A stretch of DNA of 64,000 nt from Treponema primitia ZAS-2 (GTDB taxonomy: Bacteria; Spirochaetota; Spirochaetia; Treponematales; Breznakiellaceae): NCBI RefSeq assembly GCF_000214375.1, contig NC_015578.1:3658001-3722000 (forward strand), written 5' to 3'. The notes beneath the pieces were generated by a model. That model made no database searches. It saw only the letters and a program-made list of their open reading frames with translations, and was not told the DNA's origin. Of this stretch, positions 34,632 through 42,287 are shown piece by piece. Every line of letters begins with the position of its first letter. The stretch's first letter is position 1. A program made the translations under genes and the position numbers.

Positions 34632-35778
34632 GCCGCATAGCTTCAAGACGGTTCAGGGCATCCAGGAGGGTCTCTTTTTTCTTGGCAAAGTGGAGCCGTA
34701 TCAGATGGCTCACGGGCTCCCGGAAAAAACTGGAACCCGGTACCGCACCGAGACCCACCTTACGGGCCAGGTCTTCACAAAAGCTAACATCACTTTCATA
34801 GCCGTATTCGGAAATGTCCAGCAAAATGTAATAGGCGCCTTCAGGATTAGTGTGGGGGAGCTTAAGATCATCCAACCCGTTAACAAAGATATCCCGCCGT
34901 TCTGTGTATTCCTCCTGTAAGTGACGGTAGTAATCCTCTCCAAAGCGGAGTGCCGGGACAACCGCCTCCTGCAAGGGCGCTGCGGCACCCACGGTGAGAA
35001 AATCGTGGACCTTCTTTGCAGTATCAATAATTTCCGGCGAGGCAATGATATACCCCAAACGCCAGCCGGTGATGGAGTAGGTTTTAGAAAGGGAGCTGCA
35101 GGAAAGGGTGCGCTCCTCCATACCGGGAAGAGAAGAAATATAAATATGCTCATTGGGAGCGTAGATAATATGCTCATAGACTTCATCGGTGATCACATAG
35201 GCATCGTACTTTTTCGCCAGATCCGCGATAATCCTCAATTCCTCCCTGGTGAACACTTTTCCTGTGGGGTTAGAGGGATTGCAAAGGATCAGCGCCTTGG
35301 GGTTTTGCTTAAAGGCAGCTTCAAGTTCATTAGGATCAAAGCGGAATTCCGGCGGACATAGGGGCACATAGACAGGTTCAGCCCCGGAAAGGATGACGTC
35401 GGCGCCGTAGTTTTCATAAAAGGGGGAAAAGATAATCACCTTATCCCCGGGGTTTGTCACGGTCATCATGGCAGCCATCATCGCCTCGGTACTGCCGCAG
35501 GTGGTTACAATCTCAGTATTGGGATCGATGGAACGACCCATATACCGGGACTGTTTTTCCGCCAGGGCTTCCCGAAAGTTTTGGGCGCCCCAGGTTACTG
35601 AATACTGATGGGGTCCTGTCCCGGCAATTGCCGCCAGACGGTCCGTAATTTCCTTTGGGGGATCAAAGTCCGGAAAGCCCTGGGAAAGGTTCAGGGCATT
35701 GTACTGCATAGAGATCCGGGTCATACGCCGGATGACCGAATCGGTAAAACCCTTTGTCCTGTCGCTTAATGGTCGCAT
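34603..35778 (-). CDS. class I/II PLP-dependent aminotransferase
   Basis: 391-residue aminotransferase of fold type I. Visible are LSQGFPDFDPP, YSVTWGAQNFREALAEK, the substrate/PLP segment NPSNPTGKVFTREEL, ITDEVYEHIIY and the Schiff-base lysine in SLSKTYSITGWRLGYI, then a C-terminal arginine (HLIRLHFAKK). It resembles aspartate, methionine or kynurenine-type aminotransferases. ATG 35778 has AGG upstream; the frame opens at TTG 35796 right behind the Rrf2 stop. As last gene of the sulfur amino-acid operon it may transaminate methionine or a precursor, which is inference. Confidence 0.9.
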   Translation of the reverse strand: MRPLSDRTKGFTDSVIRRMTRISMQYNALNLSQGFPDFDPPKEITDRLAAIAGTGPHQYSVTWGAQNFREALAEKQSRYMGRSIDPNTEIVTTCGSTEAMMAAMMTVTNPGDKVIIFSPFYENYGADVILSGAEPVYVPLCPPEFRFDPNELEAAFKQNPKALILCNPSNPTGKVFTREELRIIADLAKKYDAYVITDEVYEHIIYAPNEHIYISSLPGMEERTLSCSSLSKTYSITGWRLGYIIASPEIIDTAKKVHDFLTVGAAAPLQEAVVPALRFGEDYYRHLQEEYTERRDIFVNGLDDLKLPHTNPEGAYYILLDISEYGYESDVSFCEDLARKVGLGAVPGSSFFREPVSHLIRLHFAKKKETLLDALNRLEAMRLKMKNRMQP

Positions 35779-35796
35779 AGAAAAACCTGGAAACAA

Positions 35797-36231
35797 TTAA
35801 ATAAAGTACATATAAGACTCGTCGGGGTCCACGGTGCCCACCACTGAAGCCAAGGTTTTCCGGTCTATTACCTGGGAGATACGTTCGTTTAAGCGATCAA
35901 ACACCGTAACCCTGATGCAGCGCTGGAATTTGTTATCCGGGCTGCCGGGAAGGGGGGGATCAACCACCAGCATGTCCCCTTCCAGTTCCCGCAGGGCGTC
36001 ACCAATAAGGATGTCCTGGGGCCGCCGGGCCAGGGCATAGCCCCCGGAGGCGCCCTTAACTGAACGGATAAAACCGGAACGTCTGAGTATCACTGCTACC
36101 TGTTCAAGGTAACGTATGGATATTTTCTGCCGCTCTGCCACGCTGGCCAGGGCTACATGGGATTCGCTGGTATGTTCCGCCAAATCAATGAGCAGCCGGA
36201 TTCCGTACCGTCCCCGGGTTGAAATCTTCAT
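35797..36231 (-). CDS. Rrf2-family regulator B (CymR-like, no Cys triad)
   Basis: 144-residue Rrf2 winged-helix protein: MKISTRGRYGIRLLIDLAEH, the HTH helix around ISIRYLEQVAVILRRSGFI and the wing VKGASGGYALARRP. It has a single cysteine (QRCIRV), so it should not hold an iron-sulfur cluster in the IscR manner. CymR-type proteins of this kind repress cysteine-metabolism genes together with CysK. Its ATG overlaps the stop of regulator A (ATGA). Control of the surrounding transsulfuration operon is the obvious inference. Confidence 0.9.
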   Translation of the reverse strand: MKISTRGRYGIRLLIDLAEHTSESHVALASVAERQKISIRYLEQVAVILRRSGFIRSVKGASGGYALARRPQDILIGDALRELEGDMLVVDPPLPGSPDNKFQRCIRVTVFDRLNERISQVIDRKTLASVVGTVDPDESYMYFI

Positions 36232-36662
36232 ATAGCGTACTCCATCTTGTCCATGGCATAGTATGCTTCTACCAGGTTTCCCAGGCTGATTGCATCAACA
36301 CATTCGGTAATTTCATGGTAAAGTTCGCTCCAAGTCAGGATACTGATACAAGTTTCCTTATAAGGGCAGGTACTATTGTCATTAACACAGGCCACCAGTT
36401 CCAGGGGGCCCTCTACCGCCCGCAAGACATCCCCCACGGTAATTTCCTCCAAGGGGCGGCCGGGAAGATATCCTCCCTGGGGTCCCCGTATACCCTGCAC
36501 TATTCCTGCTTTCCGCAGGGGAATAAAAAGCTGTTCCAAATAACCATCGGAAATCCCGGTTTTCTCCGCAATAGAGCGGGTACTTGTATATTCTCCCTGG
36601 GGCAGAAGGGCCATGTACAGCAGGGCCTCAAGAGAATAGCGTCCCTTAGTAGAAATTCTCAT
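36228..36662 (-). CDS. Rrf2-family regulator A with IscR-like cysteine triad
   Basis: 144-residue Rrf2 protein: MRISTKGRYSLEALLYMALL, recognition helix region ISDGYLEQLFIPLRKAGIV, wing IRGPQGGYLPGRP. In the loop after it lies C-x6-C-x5-C (ACVNDNSTCPYKETC), close to the C-x5-C-x5-C that ligates [2Fe-2S] in IscR; another Cys is near the C-terminus (TECVD). It may sense iron-sulfur status or redox. The ribosome binding site TAGGAG is the last of several carried by a 47-bp tandem repeat upstream. Overlaps regulator B by 4 bp. Confidence 0.9.
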   Translation of the reverse strand: MRISTKGRYSLEALLYMALLPQGEYTSTRSIAEKTGISDGYLEQLFIPLRKAGIVQGIRGPQGGYLPGRPLEEITVGDVLRAVEGPLELVACVNDNSTCPYKETCISILTWSELYHEITECVDAISLGNLVEAYYAMDKMEYAI

Positions 36663-36667
36663 TTTTT

Positions 36668-36808
36668 ACTCCTATTTTTCTTTTAATCGGAAGGAAACGC
36701 AAAGCGTTTCCCTTACTCCTATTTTTCTTTTAATCGGAAGGAAACGCAAAGCGTTTCCCTTACTCCTATTTTTCTTTTAATCGGAAGGGAACGCAAGGCG
36801 TTCCCCTT
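36668..36808 (-). repeat. three tandem 47-bp repeats with hairpin and ribosome-binding-site motif
   Basis: Units start at 36668, 36715 and 36762, and a partial fourth begins at 36809. Units 1 and 2 are identical and carry the dyad GGAAACGC-AAA-GCGTTTCC. In unit 3 the stem has a paired change (GGGAACGC-AAG-GCGTTCCC), so pairing is kept. Read on the transcribed minus strand each unit ends in TAGGAGT, the ribosome binding site used by the regulator A gene. They lie between the second PLP enzyme gene and the Rrf2 genes. Confidence 0.95.
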
Positions 36809-36812
36809 ACTC

Positions 36813-38045
36813 CTATATACATTTTGAAAAAGCGCCGTCCAGATCCGTAATAAGATCCCCGGCGTCCTCAATACCTACGGACAGGCGCATGAGCCGATCA
36901 TTCACTCCGGCGGAAAGCCGCATTTCTTCCGGGATAGCCCCGTGGGTCTGCACCAGTGGATAGGTCAGCAGTGTCTCTACCCCCCCAAGGCTTTCTGCAA
37001 AAAGAATGAGTGAAATGTTTTTAAGAAGAATCGGCACATCATCCCTGTTCTTCAGATAAAAAGATATCATACCTCCGAAGCCCCGGGACTGGGACTTACT
37101 CAAACTGTACTGGGGGTGATCCTCAAACCCGGTATAAAACACTTTTTCTACCCGCTTGTGTTCTCGCAGCCAGGCAGCGATACGGTAGGCGTTTTTTTCA
37201 TGCTGCTCCATCCTTATCGATAGGGTTTTTATCCCCCGCAGGACGAGCCATGCGTCAAAAGGCGCGAGGGTGGCGCCTTCGCTTTTATGGGCATTGGCCA
37301 GGGGCTCGGCCAGATCCTCCCTGGAGTGGACAAGAAGTCCCGCCAGGGTATCGTTGTGCCCTGCCAGGTACTTTGTCCCGCTGTGGACCACAATATCCGC
37401 ACCCAGGTCCAGGGGGGTTTGGTAATAAGGGGAAAGGAAAGTATTGTCCACGATAAGAATGCCCTGCTGTTTATGGATAAGATCCCCAGAGCGGCGGATA
37501 TCACTAACCTTCATCATGGGATTGGAGGGGGTTTCAATAAAAATCCCCCGGGTATTGCTCTTCATCGCCCCTTCCACCAGGGCAAAGTTACTGGTATCGA
37601 TCCAGGAAAAGCTAAAGCCGTACTTGGCGTAGTATTCATGGAAGAGCCGGTAGGTGCCGCCGTAGAGATCCTCCGACACAATAATGTGATCCCCGGGCTT
37701 GAACAGTTTTATTACCGATGAGATAGCCCCCATACCGCTGGCAAAGGCAAGGCCGTATTTCCCATGTTCCAGGAGGGCAATAGTCTTTTCCAGTTCCGAC
37801 CTAGTGGGGTTGACGGCTCGGGAATAGTCAAATCCCGTGGACTCATAGAGCCCAGGGTGCCTGAAAGTTGAACTCTGGTATATGGGCGTGCTGACCGCCC
37901 CGGTATGGGGCTCAAACAGGGTAGCCCCATGCACGGTAACGGTTTTAATCGACAGTTTACCGTAAGGGGCCGTACAGGGAACCTTGCCGCAGTCGGCGGC
38001 ATCCTTGTCGGAATGTTGATTTATACCTTCATGTTTATCGGGCAT
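36813..38045 (-). CDS. Cys/Met-metabolism PLP enzyme 2 (cystathionine lyase/synthase family)
   Basis: 410-residue transsulfuration-family enzyme. Features: STPIYQSSTFRHPG, YSRAVNPTRSELEKTIALLE, the PLP aspartate/Asn region IVDNTFLSPYYQTPLDLGAD and Schiff-base lysine in HSGTKYLAGHNDTLAG, C-terminal RLSVGIEDAGDLITDL. It has an N-terminal extension of about 30 residues with two cysteines (DAADCGKVPC) compared with its neighbour. Gap to the upstream paralogue is only 9 bp. The pair could be cystathionine gamma-synthase plus beta-lyase (or gamma-lyase), but which is which cannot be decided by reading. Confidence 0.9.
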   Translation of the reverse strand: MPDKHEGINQHSDKDAADCGKVPCTAPYGKLSIKTVTVHGATLFEPHTGAVSTPIYQSSTFRHPGLYESTGFDYSRAVNPTRSELEKTIALLEHGKYGLAFASGMGAISSVIKLFKPGDHIIVSEDLYGGTYRLFHEYYAKYGFSFSWIDTSNFALVEGAMKSNTRGIFIETPSNPMMKVSDIRRSGDLIHKQQGILIVDNTFLSPYYQTPLDLGADIVVHSGTKYLAGHNDTLAGLLVHSREDLAEPLANAHKSEGATLAPFDAWLVLRGIKTLSIRMEQHEKNAYRIAAWLREHKRVEKVFYTGFEDHPQYSLSKSQSRGFGGMISFYLKNRDDVPILLKNISLILFAESLGGVETLLTYPLVQTHGAIPEEMRLSAGVNDRLMRLSVGIEDAGDLITDLDGAFSKCI

Positions 38046-38054
38046 ACACTTTTC

Positions 38055-39200
38055 CTATTTCAATGCTTCATCAAAATCTTCTATCAAATCCTCCGGGTCC
38101 TCAAGGCCCACGGATATCCGTATCAGGGTATCGGTGATACCCAAGCGCAGCCGTTCTGCCTCTGGTATGGAGGCATGGCTCATCTTCACCGGATAGGAGG
38201 CAATGGTCTCCACCCCCCCTAGGCTCACTGCAGCGGCGGCGTATTTGACTGTGCCAAGAAAACGGATCGCCTGTTCGGTGGTCTTCGTCTTGAAAGAGAG
38301 TACCGCCCCTGCGCCGGAAGACTGGGCCTCGTTGATCCCCCGGCCGGGATGATCCGGCAACCCGGGATAAAACACGGCGTCCACGTTTTTATGCGCCTTG
38401 AGCCAGGGCGCCAGTTTGCGGGCCCCGGCTTCCTGGGCTTCCAGGCGCACCCTGAGGGTCTTGATCCCCCGCATGACCAGCCAGGTATCCCAGGGGCCGG
38501 GCACGGCGCCGAAGCCGTTCTGCATCTGGTAAACCCGTTTCCCCAGTTCCTCGGTCCTGGTAACCGCCAGGCCGAAGATCACGTCGCTGTGGCCGCCGAG
38601 AAATTTGGTAGCCGAATGGACCACGATATCCGCGCCCAGCTCAATAGGCCGCTGAAGATAGGGGGTCATGAAGGTATTGTCCACGATGGTCAGGAGCCCT
38701 GCTTCTTGGGCAATTTTTATACACCCCGCCAAGTCGGTGATCTTGAGCAGGGGGTTTGAAGGGGTCTCCAGAAACAGGGCTTTGGTATTAGGCCTGATGG
38801 CCCTTTTCACCGCCCCTAAATCCGTGGTATCCACCGGGGTGACTTCAAGGTTCCAGCGTTTGTAGAAGGTGTTGAGGATACGCCAGCTCCCGCCGTAGAT
38901 ATCCTCGGCGGCGACAATATGGTCCCCCCCGGAAAGTATGCCTAAAACCGAAGATACCGCAGCGATGCCGCTCCCAAAGGCATAACCTTTGGCGCCCCCC
39001 TCCAGGTCTGCGATGATTTCTTCCAGGGCTTTCCGGGTAGGATTCCCCGAGCGGGCATAGTCAAATTCCCGGTGCTCCGAAAGATCTCCCTGATCAAAGG
39101 TAGAGGTCTGGTATATGGGCACCCCCAGGGCGCCGGTATTGCCCCCGACGGAAAAATCCGTTTCAAAGCCGTTGTGGATGAGCTTCGTTCCCCTCTTCAT
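38055..39200 (-). CDS. Cys/Met-metabolism PLP enzyme 1 (cystathionine lyase/synthase family)
   Basis: 381-residue enzyme of the same family: VPIYQTSTFDQGDLSE, YARSGNPTRKALEEIIADLEGG, IVDNTFMTPYLQRPIELGAD and HSATKFLGGHSDVIFG with the PLP lysine, ending RISVGLEDPEDLIEDF. The YARSGNPT and HSATKFLGGHSD forms are common to gamma-lyases and beta-lyases of MccB/MetC type. AAGGA precedes ATG 39200. It is the first gene of the operon and is transcribed from a promoter that carries a dyad over its -35 box. Confidence 0.9.
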   Translation of the reverse strand: MKRGTKLIHNGFETDFSVGGNTGALGVPIYQTSTFDQGDLSEHREFDYARSGNPTRKALEEIIADLEGGAKGYAFGSGIAAVSSVLGILSGGDHIVAAEDIYGGSWRILNTFYKRWNLEVTPVDTTDLGAVKRAIRPNTKALFLETPSNPLLKITDLAGCIKIAQEAGLLTIVDNTFMTPYLQRPIELGADIVVHSATKFLGGHSDVIFGLAVTRTEELGKRVYQMQNGFGAVPGPWDTWLVMRGIKTLRVRLEAQEAGARKLAPWLKAHKNVDAVFYPGLPDHPGRGINEAQSSGAGAVLSFKTKTTEQAIRFLGTVKYAAAAVSLGGVETIASYPVKMSHASIPEAERLRLGITDTLIRISVGLEDPEDLIEDFDEALK

Positions 39201-39235
39201 GAACCATCCTTATTAGTAGTTAAAAACCTATATAA

Positions 39236-39264
39236 ATTGTAGGATATAATTTGACTTAAATCAA
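39236..39264 (-). promoter_or_regulatory. promoter of the sulfur amino-acid operon with overlapping dyad
   Basis: On the minus strand TTGATT (39264-39259), 17-bp spacer, TACAAT (39241-39236), ending 36 bp before ATG 39200. The -35 is covered by TTGACTTAAATCAA (39251-39264), a 14-bp dyad with one mismatched pair, a likely repressor site. The two Rrf2 proteins of the operon are the natural candidates. The leader is too short for a SAM riboswitch or T-box. Confidence 0.55.
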
Positions 39265-39295
39265 GGGCCAAAGGGCGCCAAAAAATTCAAAGGTA

Positions 39296-39323
39296 TTGAC
39301 TTTCCCTGCTGTTATAATATACT
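39296..39323 (+). promoter_or_regulatory. promoter of feoAB
   Basis: TTGACT (39296-39301), 16-bp spacer, TATACT (39318-39323), 66 bp before ATG 39390. It lies back to back with the promoter of the sulfur operon, so a regulator bound between them could act on both. Confidence 0.6.
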
Positions 39324-39389
39324 AACACAAGGAGCCATTTTGTCAAAATCCATACGCTTGACCTGACGGCTCTAAAGAAAGGGAATTAC

Positions 39390-39782
39390 ATGGTTTTATC
39401 AGACGCGCCCAATGGGGCTTCCTTCAGGGTGGTTAAAGTCGCCCTGAGAAAAGAAGTCGGCAAACGTCTTGCCGATATGGGTTTTACCGAGGATGCTGAA
39501 GGTGCCGTGGTCCGTTCCGGCTTTTTCCGCGGACCCTTACAGGTGCGAATCCGGGGTTATGATATCCTAATCCGCCGTGACGAAGCCGGGGGCATTGAAG
39601 TTCTTCCGGTAGGCGACTGGTCTGCGGTGAAGGATGCCGGAAAGATCCTCCGCCGGAAAAAAATAGCTACTCGCAATGCCGACTTCAGTCGGCAAGTTCC
39701 CCGTGCGAAGCTTGAGCCCCCTCCTAAGGCTCCGGAAACTCCGGCAAAGCTCCCTGCCGAGACGTGCCATGCCGGGAAATAA
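39390..39782 (+). CDS. feoA: FeoA-type SH3-like protein with palindromic-element tail
   Basis: Small cytoplasmic partner of the ferrous iron channel. Residues 1-75 form the FeoA domain (LSDAPNGASFRVVKVA, KRLADMGFTEDAEGAVV, VRIRGYDILIRRDEAGGIEVLP). The C-terminal 40 residues are not FeoA sequence: they include [14 protein letters not shown], which is the translation of a dispersed palindromic DNA element, and a Pro/Lys-rich end. AAGGGA precedes ATG 39390. The last 14 bp overlap feoB, so expression is coupled. 130 residues is long for FeoA (about 75-90). Confidence 0.88.
   Translation: MVLSDAPNGASFRVVKVALRKEVGKRLADMGFTEDAEGAVVRSGFFRGPLQVRIRGYDILIRRDEAGGIEVLPVGDWSAVKDAGKILRRKKIATRNADFSRQVPRAKLEPPPKAPETPAKLPAETCHAGK
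39666..39710 (+). repeat. palindromic coding element, copy 1 (long form) in feoA
   Basis: GCTACTCGCAATG, hairpin CCGACTTCAGTCGG (39679-39692), then CAAGTTCCCCGTGCG. It is read in the sense orientation by feoA as [14 protein letters not shown] without breaking the frame. It is the most diverged of the long copies. Confidence 0.85.
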
Positions 39783-41934
39783 AAACACCCTGCGAATAGC
39801 CCTGGCCGGAAACCCCAATGCAGGAAAAACCACCCTGTTCAATGCCCTCACCGGGGCTCACCACAAGGTGGGGAATTACCCCGGGGTTACGGTGGAAAAA
39901 CGGGAGGGCATACGCATACGCCGGGAAAAACAGTACCATTTTATCGACCTGCCGGGTATTTACAGCCTGACCGCCTATTCCATCGACGAGGTGGTGGCCC
40001 GGGACTTTATCCTGGATGAAAAACCTGACGTTATCGTGGATGTGCTGGACTCCACCAACCTGGAACGGAACCTCTACCTCTGCCTCCAATTTCAGGAACT
40101 GGGCATCCCGGTCATCGGCGCCCTGAACATGAGCGATGAGGCGGAATCAAAGGGCATCTTTATTGACGACAAGCAGCTCACCCTGACCTTGGGCATACCC
40201 CTGGTGAAAACCGTGGGCCCCAAGGGTACCGGCGCCGAGGCGCTCCTGGACTGCATAGATCAGGTGATGGCCGTAGAAGAAGGTTCGCCGGCTAAAGCCG
40301 ACACCGGCAGCGCCAAGAGCCAAAACGCCGGGACCTCTCCGTCAGAAGCCGGCCTGGCCCTCCCGGACAAACGGCTCAGTTACGGCGCTGAGATTGAATC
40401 CCGGCTTGAGACGATTCAGGAAGCCATTGCCTCGGATACCTCCTTTGCGGCAAAGTACCCTGTCCGCTGGCTGGCGGTGAAGCTCATTGAAAAGGATACC
40501 AATGCGTACCGGCGGCTACAGGAGCATCCCCAGGCCGCTTCGATTGAAACCGCCGCGCGGGAAGCCGTGGTCTGGATCGAAAAGCACTTTGGCAAGGATG
40601 CGGAGATCATCATCTCCGAACAGCGTTACGGCTATATACGGGGGGCGGTTAAGGAATCGGTACAAATTGTCAGAAAACCCGATTTTTCCGTCACCGAGGC
40701 TCTGGACCGGGTGATCATGAACCGGTTTTTGTCATTGCCCATCTTTATCCTGGTCCTCTGGGCGGTGTTTCAGCTCACCTTCCTCCTGGGGGAATACCCC
40801 ATGGCCTGGCTGGAAGCCCTCTTTAGCCTTTTAAGCGGCGCCATCATGAATGCCATGCCCGCAGGCCTCCTGCGCTCCCTCCTGGTAGACGGGATCATAG
40901 GCGGCGTGGGGGGCGTCCTCTCCTTTGTCCCCCTGATAGTAATACTGTTTTTCCTCCTTTCGATACTGGAAGACGTAGGCTATATGTCCCGGGCGGCCTT
41001 TGCAACAGATAAACTGCTCCACAGCTTCGGCCTCCACGGCCAGTCGGTTTTCCCCATGATGCTGGGCTTCGGCTGTTCCGTCCCGGCGATCATGGCCTCC
41101 CGGACCCTGAAAAGCCCCCGGGACCGTATCCTCACCATACTCATCACCCCCATGATGAGCTGCGGGGCAAAATTGCCGGTCCATGTGCTTCTGGCAGCGG
41201 CCTTCTTCCCGAACCATGCCGCCAACGTGATCATGCTGATCTATGCCCTAGGGGTCATCCTCAGCCTCTGCTGCGCCTTTGTGCTGAAGAAAACTGTGCT
41301 CAAAGGGGACCCCACACCTTTTGTGATGGAACTGCCCCCTTACCGCTCTCCCACTCTGCGAGGCATACTCTGGCATGTGCAGGAAAAAACCTGGCTCTAT
41401 GTCAAAAAAGCGGGGACCATCATCCTGGCCTCGGCGATCCTGATCTGGGCCATCACCAGCTTCCCCGCCTACGAGCCCCCGCCGGGTTTGGCCGAAGATT
41501 CGGTCCAGGCAACAGAAGCGGCCCTGGAACACAGCTACGCCGGCCGGCTGGGCAAATTCATCGTCCCCATTTTCCGGCCCATGGGCTTTGAGTGGAAACT
41601 AGCCGCCGCCTCGGTCACTGGCTTTGCCGCCAAAGAGGTGATCGTCTCCACCCTGGGCATACTCTACCGGGTCGGGGCCGAAGAAACCGAGGAAAGCGAA
41701 GGCCTCAGAGACGCCATCAGGCAGGACCCGGACATGAGCCCCCTGGCAGCCTTTGTGTTCATGCTCTTTACCCTGATCATCCCCCCCTGTTTCGCCGCCC
41801 TGGCAACCATCAAGGCGGAAATCGGCTGGAAGTGGCTGGGATTTGAGCTGGTCTTTCTCCTGGCCCTGGGCTGGGTCCTCTGCACCATCGTTTTCCAGGT
41901 CGGGAGCTTGATTGGTTTAGGAGGCTTATTGTGA
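39769..41934 (+). CDS. feoB: ferrous iron transport protein B
   Basis: GTP-gated Fe2+ channel of the inner membrane, 721 residues. G domain: GNPNAGKTTLFNALTG (residues 13-28), HKVGNYPGVTVEKREG, DLPGIYSLTAYS, LNMSDEAE (variant NxxD). Helical GDI domain, then membrane part with Gate domains (IVILFFLLSILEDVGYMSRAAF in pieces LEDVGYMSRAAF, MLGFGCSVPAIMASR, MMSCGAKLPVHVLLAAAFF). I chose ATG 39769 because the G domain starts right after it and it overlaps feoA; the open frame to 39676 is translated element and feoA sequence. Followed by its Cys-rich partner. Confidence 0.96.
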   Translation: MPGNKNTLRIALAGNPNAGKTTLFNALTGAHHKVGNYPGVTVEKREGIRIRREKQYHFIDLPGIYSLTAYSIDEVVARDFILDEKPDVIVDVLDSTNLERNLYLCLQFQELGIPVIGALNMSDEAESKGIFIDDKQLTLTLGIPLVKTVGPKGTGAEALLDCIDQVMAVEEGSPAKADTGSAKSQNAGTSPSEAGLALPDKRLSYGAEIESRLETIQEAIASDTSFAAKYPVRWLAVKLIEKDTNAYRRLQEHPQAASIETAAREAVVWIEKHFGKDAEIIISEQRYGYIRGAVKESVQIVRKPDFSVTEALDRVIMNRFLSLPIFILVLWAVFQLTFLLGEYPMAWLEALFSLLSGAIMNAMPAGLLRSLLVDGIIGGVGGVLSFVPLIVILFFLLSILEDVGYMSRAAFATDKLLHSFGLHGQSVFPMMLGFGCSVPAIMASRTLKSPRDRILTILITPMMSCGAKLPVHVLLAAAFFPNHAANVIMLIYALGVILSLCCAFVLKKTVLKGDPTPFVMELPPYRSPTLRGILWHVQEKTWLYVKKAGTIILASAILIWAITSFPAYEPPPGLAEDSVQATEAALEHSYAGRLGKFIVPIFRPMGFEWKLAAASVTGFAAKEVIVSTLGILYRVGAEETEESEGLRDAIRQDPDMSPLAAFVFMLFTLIIPPCFAALATIKAEIGWKWLGFELVFLLALGWVLCTIVFQVGSLIGLGGLL

Positions 41935-42125
41935 ATACCATGATTGAAACCGGGGTTATTGTTGCTGTTATAGCCTTGGCAGCAGTTTTTGTGATTTTAC
42001 GGGTAGTGAAAACTTTTCGGAGTAGGCGGCCTTCCTGCTGTTCCGGGGATGGGGGGAAGGCTGTAAAAAAGGACGCTTGTCCGCATTGCGCGGGGAACTC
42101 CGTTGCAAGTAGCGCGGGGGAATAG
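41931..42125 (+). CDS. FeoB-associated Cys-rich membrane protein
   Basis: 64-residue protein with one membrane helix (about residues 5-23: VIVAVIALAAVFVILRVV) and a cytoplasmic tail with cysteines (RRPSCCSGDGG, DACPHC). Small proteins of this kind follow feoB in many bacteria and are thought to support Fe2+ uptake. It starts at GTG 41931, which overlaps the feoB stop (GTGA) behind TTAGGAGG. The last 12 residues (CAGNSVASSAGE) are encoded by a short-form palindromic element that also supplies the approach to the stop codon. Confidence 0.82.
   Translation: MNTMIETGVIVAVIALAAVFVILRVVKTFRSRRPSCCSGDGGKAVKKDACPHCAGNSVASSAGE
42088..42115 (-). repeat. palindromic coding element, copy 2 (short form) in the Cys-rich Feo gene
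   Basis: Reverse orientation: GCGCTACTTGCAACG followed by GAGTTCCCCGCGC on the minus strand, without the internal hairpin. Translated antisense to the element as CAGNSVASSAG, the same frame as copies 4, 5 and 6. Confidence 0.85.
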
Positions 42126-42287
42126 TGGCGAACTTTTTACGCCGTATATCTGTTCAGTACCTGGGGCTGATAAAGGCCTGCATAACCATCATTTCTTCAT
42201 CCATATAGTGTTTGTCTATACAAAACTCCTAAATTTCAACAAATTTCCCGGCGTTTAAAACAATTGTTTTCAGCCAATCAATGTGGA

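Noticed and set aside
36668-36808. CRISPR array.
   Set aside because: The 47-bp units are contiguous without spacers and no cas genes are in the window.
39201-39389. SAM riboswitch or T-box ahead of the transsulfuration operon.
   Set aside because: The untranslated leader from the likely promoter is about 30 bases, too short for either structure.
39676-39768. N-terminal extension of FeoB from ATG 39676.
   Set aside because: These codons lie in another frame of the element and feoA tail; the G domain begins right after ATG 39769.
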